Part shown: piece by piece, positions 11,772 to 22,300 of the stretch
How the letters are laid out: every line of letters begins with the position of its first letter
Position numbering within the stretch: the stretch's first letter is position 1
Source of the DNA: Siphlonurus alternatus
Lineage: Eukaryota; Arthropoda; Insecta; Ephemeroptera; Siphlonuridae
Assembly (NCBI GenBank): GCA_949825025.1
Contig: OX463780.1
Coordinates: forward strand, 46,356,979 to 46,420,978
DNA length: 64,000 nt
Reading direction: 5' to 3'
Notes under the pieces: model-generated
Databases searched by the model: none
What the model was told of the DNA's origin: nothing
The model's input: only the letters and a program-made list of their open reading frames with translations
Translations under genes and position numbers: made by a program

Positions 11772-12548
11772 ATACTCATGGGCATTACAGCTTACCTAAC
11801 TGTGAACCTTAACTGTGCCCAATTGTGCCCTACTGTGCCGTGGAGTCAGGGCTTGAACATCCCCGGGGGACTTTGAAACGACCCTTTAGTCAATGTTTTC
11901 ATTAAAATCATAATGTGTGCTGTTCATTATTATGTACCGATTTTAAAAATATACAAATATAGTTAATATTATTTAAAATATTATATAAAAATATTAATAC
12001 TTGAAATAAGACGTGAAATTTTACTTAACATTAAAGTGCGTAATTTGCACCGAAAAATAATTTTTATTAATAAAATATCCTCATAGAAAAAAATATCTAT
12101 GAAAAATAAACAAGGTCCCTTCAAAGTCCCCCGGGGATTTTAGAGGGACGCTTGAACGTCCCACAAATGTCCTCGGAGGGACCTTTAAAAATTTCTAAAA
12201 AATTAAAAATATTTTTTTTTTAATGTCGAAGTCTGTTAACAATTAGAGATGCATTTGAGCGTTGCAATTTATAATTAATTATAGTATAAACATGTTTGTA
12301 TTAAAATTATAAAATTTTATTTTAATTTATTTTTTAAAAATTTAAATCTCAATATTTTTAATGTTGTATTAAATAATAACAATCTCCCAATGTACCAGTT
12401 TGCTTAAAAAAATAAAAAAACGCAACTTCGCTCGTAATATTAAAATATTATACAACACCCAAAACTTTACAATTTATATACCTAACTAATCCACACTTTA
12501 GTAACGAAGAGCAATATACAAGTTGTCTACGACGTCGTCTATCAACCA

Positions 12549-12578
12549 AAAGGTCCGAGTTCGATTCCCGACGCACCA
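12549..12578 (+). other. tRNA-like B-box remnant
   Basis: The segment GTCCGAGTTCGATTCCC followed by GACGCACCA and a T6 run resembles the T-arm, 3' acceptor and Pol III terminator of a tRNA. The 5' half (A box, D-arm, matching acceptor) is not recognisable, so at best this is a tRNA-derived remnant. It is the second such sequence in the same outer TIR element. Confidence 0.3.
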
Positions 12579-12978
12579 AAATTTTTTATTTGGTAATCTT
12601 GTAGTCCTCATTCTAAAAGACCCTAAACTTCTTTAATATAAATTTTAAGATGAATTAATATATAATTGGCAAGTGAAAATTAGGGAACATCCCCGAGGGA
12701 TGTCCACAAGACGTCCGCAGGGACGTCCTTTTTTGATAGACATGGGGGATGTCCTTGGGGACGTCCAAAGGGGACCTTAGAGGGATGTCCCCGGGGCGTC
12801 CCGGGGACGTCCATGTGGTCACTGGGTGGTGCTACGATCCTCGTGAAGTTCAGAAAGTTTTTATTGAATACGAGGTATCTGCTGAGTGCCAAAAAGGAAC
12901 AAAATATTTTATTAATTAATTATTTTATATGCTCCTTGGCGATAAGCAACCCGTGATACTTGTCGATGCAGTCTCTGG

Positions 12979-15102
12979 GAGTCTACGTCAAAAGAACGAA
13001 AAATAAAAGAACGAAAAATAAAAGAACGAAAACAATTTATACGAAAGGCATTAGAACGAAAACAAAAAGGACGAAAGTAATTTAACACGAAAACATTTTG
13101 TACGAAAATATAATTAACCGAAATGGAAAATGTGCGAATGCATTTATAACGAAACTTAAAAAGCACGAAAGCATTTACAGCGAAAACATTTTAGCCGAAT
13201 TCAATAATCACGAAAGCCATTTGGCCGATAGTTATTTGAATTAACGAATTGAAAAACAACGAAAGTAAATTAGAACGAAAACATTTAAAACGAAATGAAA
13301 AAATCACGGAAACAATTTGGCCGAAAGTTATTTGAACGAAAACATTTAAGACGAATAAAAAAATAACGAAAACAATTTGACCGAAAGTTATTTGAACGAA
13401 AACATTTTAGACGAATCAAAAAATAACGAAAACAATTTGACCGAAAGTTATTTGAACGAAAGCATTTAAAACGAATGGAAAAATCACGAATACAATTTGA
13501 ACGAACGCTATTTGACCAAAATCAGAGACCCTGTAGGGTCTCTGGACCGAAAAAAAAAAAAAACACCGATGAAGAAAAATATTAATAAAAATTTATAACA
13601 GTAATTAAAAAAAAATAATGTAAATTAAAACGAATGCAATAAAGAAGGATAATATATACAGAATACTGCAGACTGAGCCAGAAATGGTGTTCCGAACCTA
13701 TGCTAAAATTTGAGCAGGTTATTATAACTTTGAGCTAGAAATTTGAAATTTGTCATACGTAAAGCCAAGGGTTCTAAGTTCTTTTAACATGTGTTAAACA
13801 ATTTTTAAAATTAATATTTCCTACCGTTTTAGGGGTGGATTCACGATTTGCATATCTTCCTTATGGGATTTCCATGTCAAATTGAGTTCATAGAAAAATT
13901 TTAGCCGATCGATTTGCACCAAAATTAGTTTTGAAGGTTTTCAGAGCACGCTACATGTATTTAATGGTGTTTCACCCCTAACAATTAAATCATTAACTTG
14001 CTCGGATTCAAAAAATTTAAAGATCGTTTCTGGGGTTAAAAAATAAGCCCATTTCAGTGGCATAATCAAAATTTTGATAGCATAATTTTTTCACGTAATA
14101 AGGGTCATTATATCATTAGGGGTTGTTTTCACCACTTTTTAAAATAACATCATTAAATTCAATTAACGTGCTCTGAAAACTTTCAAAACTCATTTTGGTG
14201 CAAATCAGCCAAAAATTTTCTACCAACTTAATTTGACATGGATATATCCCATATAACGAAGAAATGCAAATCGTGAATCCACCCCTAAAACGGTAAGAAA
14301 TATTAATTTTAAAAATTGTTTAACACATGTCAAAAGAATTTAGAACCTTTGATGGCTTTACGTATGCCAAATTTCAAATTTCTAGCTATAATATAGCTCA
14401 AAGTTAAACCTGCCCAAATTTTAGCATGGGCTCGGAACATCATTTCTGGCTCAGTCTGTATATTATTATGCTTCTTTGTTAATTGCATTCGTTTTAATTT
14501 ACAATTTATTTTTTGGTTTAATTATATTGTTATGAATTTTTATTAATATTTTTCTTCATCGGTGTTTTTTATTTCGGTCAAATAGCGTTCGTTCAAATTG
14601 TATTCGTGATTTTTCCATTCGTTTTAAATGCTTTCGTTCAAATAACTTTCGGTCAAATTGTTTTCGTTATTTTTTGATTCGTCTTAAATGTTTTCGTTCA
14701 AATAACTTTCGGTCAAATTGTTTTCGTTATTTTTTTATTCGTCTTAAATGTTTTCGTTCAAATAACTTTTCGGTCAAATTGTTTTCGTGGTTTTTGTATT
14801 CGTCTTAAAAAATGTTTTCGTTCAAATAACTTTCGGTCAAATCGCTTTCGTGATTTTTGAATTCGTATTAAAATAATTTCGTTCTAATTATTTTACTTTC
14901 GTCCTTTTTTAAATCGGTCAAATTACTTTCGTACAAATTGTTTTCGTGATTTTTGTTCTCGTTATTATTTTGTTTCGTGTTAATTTAATTTCGTGGTAAA
15001 TGATTTCGTTTATATTTGATTTCGATGTAATTGTTTTCGGGATAAAGTCAGTCGTTGAAAATGCTTTCGTGATTTTTGTTTTCGTGGTTTTGACGTGATA
15101 CC
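12979..15102. mobile_element. Foldback-type transposon: 2.1-kb palindrome with tandem-repeat arms
   Basis: The two halves are near inverse complements of each other, with the centre near 14050. The outer part of each arm (about 12985-13515 left, 14575-15095 right) consists of degenerate tandem units of about 60 bases built from ACGAAAACATTT, CACGAAAACAATTTG and CCGAAAGTTATTTGAACG. The inner part of each arm (about 13550-14030 and 14080-14570) is unique sequence, matched base for base with scattered differences. Both sides are flanked by GTCTCTGG (12971-12978, 15103-15110), a probable 8-bp target duplication. Long inverted repeats made of subrepeats are the defining trait of foldback elements, some of which relate to Mutator. 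No transposase is present. A phenylalanine/arginine-rich open frame in the left arm is a product of the tandem repeats. Confidence 0.85.
13523..13544. repeat. 22-bp palindromic mini-insertion in the foldback left arm
   Basis: The palindrome CAGAGACC-CTGTAG-GGTCTCTG is present in the left arm but absent from the matching place in the right arm. It is flanked by GACCAAAAT and GACCGAAAA, similar 9-mers; the intact right arm has one such site. Its ends match those of the MITE at 25232-25394. It looks like an extremely shortened copy of that element family. Confidence 0.55.
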
Positions 15103-16342
15103 GTCTCTGGCTCTCTGCCGTCGATGCTTGTTTGTTTGTCTTTCGCGCGGTATATTTAGCCAACTTCATAAAAACTATAAATTAAAATTAATGACTGTTA
15201 AGTGATTAAAAAAATTTAGATTTATGTAATTTAAGAATAAAAATAAATATTTACATAATATAATGCTATTTATATTGCATAAAAATAAGAGACTTGAAAA
15301 AAATAATTATTTGGCATCAGTGTTACAAAGCTCCAGAAACCAGAAACAATCATGGCGGAATGTGCTTGATATTTTATTGTAATAACAAAAAATCCTCTTT
15401 TTATAACGATTCTCCTAAAATGTGAGACTTCTTTACTTTAAAATCGTGACTAGAAATTAATTATAGTACTGACGATACCCTTTATGTGTTGCAACAACTT
15501 CAGTTGGGAACGACTAAATCGAAGAATCCAAGATTTGTTATATTGTCCATGACGTGCGTCTGGCCTCAAGAATCCCCCCTGTCTGATTAGAGAGACCAAA
15601 AAATAATATTTCAATGTAAGAATATTATACTACACATTACCCTACGTTTTTAAAATAAAATAGAAATTTCGTAAAATTCAAATTTAATAATTACGTTTGA
15701 CACCTGTCTCTTTTTGACAGCAAAATGCTTGGCATGTATGCATATGATAATATTGTAATATAAATTATATAAAATTATATTGCATTTCAACAGCTACTGT
15801 ATCATACTATAAGCATATTCAATGCTTATGCATACTTTGACTACCAGTTCTTCAGGAATTGATGAAAAGGGGTAAAAATATTGTTCTTATGCAATATTAT
15901 GCGATATACCAAAGCTTGCAGGACTTGCCTTGTCTTGTTTACGGTGAAGCTTCACAAACTGAATTGTCAACAACATATCATATCATAATATATGCATATC
16001 ATATGGATTGTTTGACTAATATGCATATCTACTGCGATCGTGTTCCGCCCAAAACAACTAAGTATTTTAATCAGGGCTGTTAAAAAAATGAACAACTGGT
16101 TTTTATGCTTTTATCACGACACGGAGTTGAACGTTTTATGCATATGTACTGTATATCATATCATTATTATCCCATAAAAAAATACTGCAATTAATATGCA
16201 TACCAATATGGTTTGGTGTGCATAAATAGAAAAAGCTGATGAGATTTAAAAATATAGTCTAGTAAGAATTAGATTAAACTTTTAGACATGGCAACTTCAT
16301 TTGAGTGGGATTATACTTGAGTGATGATTTAACTCTTGGCAG
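15103..16342. other. Region upstream of Asx with ATGCATA cluster
   Basis: AT-rich DNA before the first recognised Asx exon. Six copies of an ATGCATA core occur between about 15735 and 16205, several as TATGCATAT. No convincing coding exon was seen, but an Asx 5' UTR exon and promoter could lie here because the exon at 16343 begins at a splice acceptor. Confidence 0.45.
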
Positions 16343-16359
16343 GGCATGACGCTGGAGCG

Positions 16360-19300
16360 ATGGTGATGGACGCCGAGGAACCTGTCAGCGATCCCGCACC
16401 TGCCGCGCTGCTGGACACGGAGCAGCCCTCCGTCTCCACTCCGTCGCCTCCTCCACCCCCACCACCATCCGAGGAGGAACAGGAGCAAGAGCAGCACCAT
16501 GACGAAGAGGAGGTCATCTCAGGTACCGTCCCCAAATAAAAAATAAGACGCTGGACTACAATGTATTATTTCATGAAATCATAACCTTATTAGAATACAG
16601 TGTCCCTCGTCTGGAATAATCAACATTTTTCTTTCCAATGATCATTTACTGTACAACAATGAGCTGTACACTTAGTTGCTAAGTTCAGATAAGTGCAATT
16701 ATGAGCTGTAAATTGGTTAAACTTAAAGCTCATAATTGCACTCACCTGATAAAACAGACAGCTCATTATTGCTCACAATCATGATAAGGCAGATAGCTCA
16801 TTATTCTGGATAATATTTTAAGTGTACTTATAATGATGTTCAGTCTTCAATTTTGCTTGTGGCCAGTAACAATGCATTCAAAATAGGCTTCCTTGAAGTG
16901 TATGATATCCATATCCGGTCTTAAAAGAGTTAAAAGTACCGTAAGTAAACTCTGTAAATAATGGGGATTTCACAATAGGAATACAGTATGTCAGCATGGT
17001 TTGGTACCCCCAAGCTTTGTAAAACTTGAAGAACTGTTATCCTGCCTTACACAGAGCATTACACTGTACAGTACATTATTTTTTGTTTAGATATTATCAG
17101 TCATGTATTAACACTTGGTTTGGTTCTCATGTTCTTAGCTCCTGTGGCCCCAGAGGTAGACCTCTGTGATCCCAGCGATATCGCCAGTGAAGTTGTCGTT
17201 AGTGATGTAACCACAGCCAAGCCTCTAGAGGGTCGGGCTGTACGTCGCAGCTGTCGCACGGACGCCTCACTAGGTGGCACTGGTAGCACGGTGGCCATTG
17301 CAAATAACAACAATGACCCAGCGCCCAAGGATCTCAACTCCAGAATACTTCTGTCACAGAGCCATAGCAAAAAGGTACTATAAGCAGTTTGTTTGTTAGA
17401 TATTGGGTTATTGTAACTTTTTCTCTGAAAATGTTTGTCGATATTCATAATTTGCTTTAAAATTAGGTCAAGCATTTTGTGTTAATTTGCACTGAATTCT
17501 AAGATTCAGAAAGTTACAAGCAACTATTGTGTCCATATTAACTCTACTTTTGTTTACTCCAGGTGATAAAACATGCACTACGTCAGCAAGCCAAGCGTAG
17601 ACGGAAAAACACGACCATCGCTGCTGGCAATTCCCTCGCCCCAATCCCGCGGCTTGTCGTTAAGAGCAGCTGCGTGGTGACCCCCTGTCTCGCCCCCTCT
17701 GCTTCCTCCCTCCCCTCCCCCGCTCCACGAGCATCTACCATGCAGGAGGCAAGTCTTATACCAGCTTTTCAGTGCTTTTTATGTTGATTTTTTAGAATTA
17801 TAAAATCAGGGTTCACCAGTGTTTATAAATTAATACATACATGTACCAAAGAAAGTTATACTGTATTCTGCATGTATTAAATTATATTTACTGGATTAAT
17901 TTGGATTTGTAATTTGGGTCAGTTAATTTAATTTTTGATGCTTATGGCATATGATATAAATCTTCATATTTTTTTTTCTGTCATAAAATTAACTCTTATC
18001 TCGAATTGGAAGTTAACCTTTAACACTGACCTTATTTTTTATGTAATAAGATGTAATTTATTTATCAGTAAATTTCTCTAAAAAATAGAACATGAATATT
18101 TCATGTTTTTAAAATTTTACTTGGGAACTTCCTGATGTTACGATGGTAAAAAATAATTAACACAAATGTCCCTACAGGTGCTCGCCTCTATCCCAGGGTT
18201 CAGTCTGAAGCCTCGTAAGCGCTCTGCTCGCAAACTGTCTGCTGCGGCCCAGCTCCAGCAAACCAAGGAAGGGTGCATTGACCTTGAGACCCCAGACTCC
18301 ATCCTGGCGGTGACGAACCTGAGAGCCCTGCTCACCAAGCACACCCTGGCAACCCTGCCACCCCTCTACCAGCAGAAACTCCTGCAACTTCTACCGGAGG
18401 TGGACAGACCCCTACCTGCACCGGACGCAGCCCTCAGGTTGGCATTAAACCTCAGATATTGATTTTCTATTGCTGATGTAAATTCTACCTATAAGATTCT
18501 CTATTATATGCCTTTAGTGCATCCCTTTACTGCGTAATTAATATTTTTTTGTTTTTATAGAAATTAACGATATAATACATAACAGCAATTTTCAATATAA
18601 CTTGGCAATAAGATACATACTGCACAGTATTATCTTAATTTGTTGTTTCTTTTATTGTTATTGGTATGTTCTTTTTTTTATATTAACTGCTTGCAAATTT
18701 CAGTTACAGTATGTAGATTTGAAGCAATCGCAAACACAAAGTTTGTGTTACACTAGAGAAGACTCCTGATTGTTTGCTTGTTTGCAGGTTGAACCCGTCT
18801 GGTCTGAGCAACGAGTTCTTTGCAAGGGCATGTCAGGAGTGGCGACGTCGGCTTGCAGAGGGAGAATTCACTCCTGAGAACCAGCAGCGACTGAGGGCAG
18901 AGGCAGAGAAAGAGAGAAGCAAACTCGACCCCTGGAAGGCAAGTGACCGTCATAATTACAGCATTTTCTGAAATCAGTTTTCGATTTTTGCCTGTCAAGA
19001 GTCTTCAACGATCAGCAACCAAACTCATTTAATGCCGTATTTAAGTACACATGTATGTTTTAATCCATCTATGCAAGAATGATGAAAAATTAAGTAACTC
19101 TAGTAAGAACTTTGCAATGAAGTATCTAACCTTTTTTCTATACAGTTGATTTTAAAATCAAAACATGATCTTTAATAAAAACAAACTGCAGTTTACAATA
19201 ATCTGTATGTGTTACAGGCCAAACATTTTGAAGCCATATGGGGTGAACGAGTGTCTGAATCATCAGGAGACGAGGACGGCCTTGCCTCCTGCTCCCACCC

Positions 19301-22300
19301 CCTCCCCTCCAAGTCTGGGTTGTTGTTGCCGCCCCCTCCCCCTCCCCCCAGTCTGGCCACCTCCTCCAAGAGCGTGCCCAGCCCCTGTACCTCCCCAGGC
19401 ATCACAGTGTGTTCACTTCCCTCGGCAACCCCACTCACTCTCTCCCCTCCCCTGCCGGCACCTTCTCCGCCCCTCGAAGAACCCTCCCTACCACAAAAGA
19501 GACCGGCCTCGGATGATGAAGAGGTGGGCAAGAAACCCCGTCTGGACGACCAAGCTTTGTACAGTGATAGTGATATTGGTGAGATATACATTGTAATTTG
19601 TTTTTCATAATGCTAGTAAACAGCTTAGGTTGTAGTCAATTTGTAAATTAGGTATTTTTCACCACATACCGGTATTAAGTTACATAATATTCAATTATAA
19701 ACACTAATTCTCTCTATTGTAACTGGCTGCTGGGATACTCCTAAAACCAATAAAACCTATATTCAATTCAGTAAATTTGGAAATAGTTTGATAATATAGT
19801 ACTTAATTTAATAATTGATTCTTTATTTTATTATTTACTGTATTTATTATTTTTGGCACTTACGTGTATTTTATTTTATAATTTATTTTATCCATGTTGA
19901 TTTAATTGATGATTATACGTAGGATGCATATTGAAATTTTATACCAGTGCATAGAACCAGTATAGAACTATAGGTAGTACTGTACAGTAAATATCAAGGG
20001 ACCAAAAAATACTTCATTTTTGCTTTCTATTTCAAGTACTCTTAATTAAGTCTAAATCAATGACACTTTAACAAAATAGTGAAACTAATTATGTATGTGA
20101 TTTTCTGCAGGTCAAACACCTTCGTGTGAGGCTTCAAGTTTGGCTTCGTCCTCTGCAATATCTCCCCCTCCTCCTACCGAAGAAATCATCTCCTCGCCTG
20201 TCCTACAAAACTCTGACATCCGTGTTGACGAACCGGTTGCCATGGAAATTGAGACAACGGTTACTTTAGAGTCGAGCGAAGAACAAATACCTTCGAACGA
20301 CTGTGAAGCATCTCCTGTACTAAATTTGAAGGGAGAATCTTGCCAACAAGAGAGTCCTACCGAGTTCAGAACAGATCAGGACTGTGATGAACAGAAGATG
20401 GAGTGTTTTGCTCAAGATCTGCAGCCTACAGAGATTTGTGAGAGCCAAGATACATCACAACAACATGAAAGTTTTGCTTGTGTCGATCAAGAAGTTCCAT
20501 TCACAGAGAGTTTGTGTTCCGAGCAAGACTGTGTAGCAACAGACTTGCAACAAGCACCGCTGAGTCCAGAACAACGAGGAACAGAAGATGTATGTGAACC
20601 AATGGAGGGTGTAGAAGAGACAGCAGGCGTGGTAGAATTGCAAGAATTGGGATTACAAATGGAGTCTGCAACAGATATTGGATCAGCAGGTAATGAATTT
20701 TAACAAGTTATTTGTAAATTATATTGCAATAACTATTTTCTTTTTCACTACTTTTTTCAAAGACTCTCTTTTTCTCACTCTTTTTACCTCCCCTCTACAC
20801 AGAGCCCTGCAATTATGGTGATGAGATGCTTGCACTGTGCCTGACTTGTGTTCTGTCCCTCAGGGGTGTCTGGTGAGAGCAGTCCCCAGCTGGCAGACGA
20901 GGAGACCCCGGACTCTGCTGCACCTGAGGAAGACGAAGATGACGATGACGGGGTGGAGTCTCCCGTGGCAGTGGTGCTGCAGCAGGCAGACTCGGAGCTG
21001 TTGTTGCAGGCTCAGGAACTCTGCTGGGCCATGGCACAACCCAGCCCTCCCCCACCACCACATCACTCACACCAGGTATTGTCCTGCAATCAGGGTGGTG
21101 GTTTGTACCTCAGTACACTGGAGGCTAAAAAACATGAGAGCCATCTGTCAATGAAATAGTATCATTGCCAAATAGGGCAGCTATTATTTTTGCTGTGCCA
21201 CCAAACTTTCAAAGTTTTATTGGCTTGTGGCGTAATTAGCTTGACCTCCAGTTTAACTAAAATTGTCCAAATTTTTACACACACAAAAATACACTGTTCA
21301 TCCTGCAAAACACAGTGATGTTATAGTCATGTAAAATGTTTCCCATATTTCTTAGCTTATTCCCTATACCTACTTGTCAAATATTCGCCTGATTTTGCAA
21401 CATGATTTGAAGGGTATTAAGAGGGTTCATCAAAAAAATTAAAGAAAAATTGATACATAATACATAATAGTGATAATCCAAACTAGTGGTCTTCTATCCA
21501 AATATGCAATTAAAAATATTCATTGTCCATGTTCTGCTGCCTATCGTTAATAACTGTATGCCATTAATTTTGTTAGTAATACATGTGATGTTACAACCTA
21601 AACTTTTTCGTTTTACAGGAGGATGAAGAGGAGGAGCATGTCGAGGTCCTTGCCGGGGAAATGGAGTTGGTGGTGGGTCAGCTGGTCTGTGAGATGGACT
21701 CGGCGACCTTGTCCGACCCCTCGCAACAGTCTTGTGGTGCCCCAGAGCCAGCCCCTACCGTGGAGTGGCCCCCTCTCTTCTCAACGCCCCCAGTCTCTAC
21801 GGCAAATGAGGCCCCTACAAGTAACAATCAAGCGTTTTCTGCAGCCCAGGAGTTGATGGCAGACCATGTGAAGCTAGAATTGGAGGGTGAGTAGAATACT
21901 GTTAGGTTAGTTTAAACTATTGAGGTTGAGAAGATTTTAGACAGGAATTGTAAATAGAATTTTATTAAATACGTAGCAATTTGTATTTTTTGCATTTAGA
22001 ACAGTTGACAAGAGGAAAATAAAGGGGGGGGGGGGTATGGTTAAATTCTTAAAATTTTGTACTAAGATTGTCATTATTTTAAATAATAACACTTTCATTG
22101 TCGTATTAGAAAGGTAATTTTAAGTTACGTACTCACTTAGCTTTAAAAATAATTTCATGAGATTCTTACTGTGCAATAATTATAATTGGCATAAAAAAAT
22201 ATAAAAAGAAAGAAAAATAATTATGTTCTGAAATTTTACCATAATGCCACCTTAATTGACACAACTTGAATTAAAAAAAAAAATGCATCTTATACCTTGT

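Larger units (their letters stand above)
8378..11851. mobile_element. Inner nested TIR element, 3.5 kb
   Basis: Left end CCCTGACTCCACGGCACAGT, right end its exact inverse complement (20 of 20 bases). Imperfect repeats of a TGGGCACAGTT motif follow on both sides. It lies wholly within the 8151-12826 element. It contains a spliced gene fragment (8749-9240), a tRNA-like sequence (10272-10343) and a younger hAT-like insertion (10626-11771). No transposase was recognised and no target duplication was found, so it may be a non-autonomous composite element. GC-rich motifs in its interior are mostly of the GGGGTATCCC or GGGGATACACC type, slightly different from those at the outer ends. Confidence 0.6.
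8151..12826. mobile_element. Outer TIR element with GC-palindromic repeats, 4.7 kb
   Basis: The left end reads CCCAGTGACCACATGGAC and the right end is its inverse complement, ending GGTCACTGGG; the match continues through a following TCCC with one intervening change. Both ends run directly into clusters of GC-rich short palindromes of the GGACGTCCCCGGGGACGTCC kind. Similar motifs recur every 150-350 bases across the interval (8340, 9520, 9720, 9890, 10021, 10450-10610, 11870, 12110-12190, 12690-12826) in otherwise AT-rich DNA. A clean target duplication was not found, so the exact boundary and superfamily are uncertain. Other elements are nested inside. No transposase frame was recognised. 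Confidence 0.6.

Noticed and set aside
12912..13166. Minus-strand open frame rich in FRSFIFRSF repeats
   Set aside because: It is the translation of the AACGAAA tandem units in the foldback left arm, not a gene.
12985..13515. CRISPR-like appearance of short regular repeats
   Set aside because: Units are contiguous and degenerate with no unique spacers, and are mirrored in the opposite arm; they are foldback transposon repeats in a eukaryotic genome.
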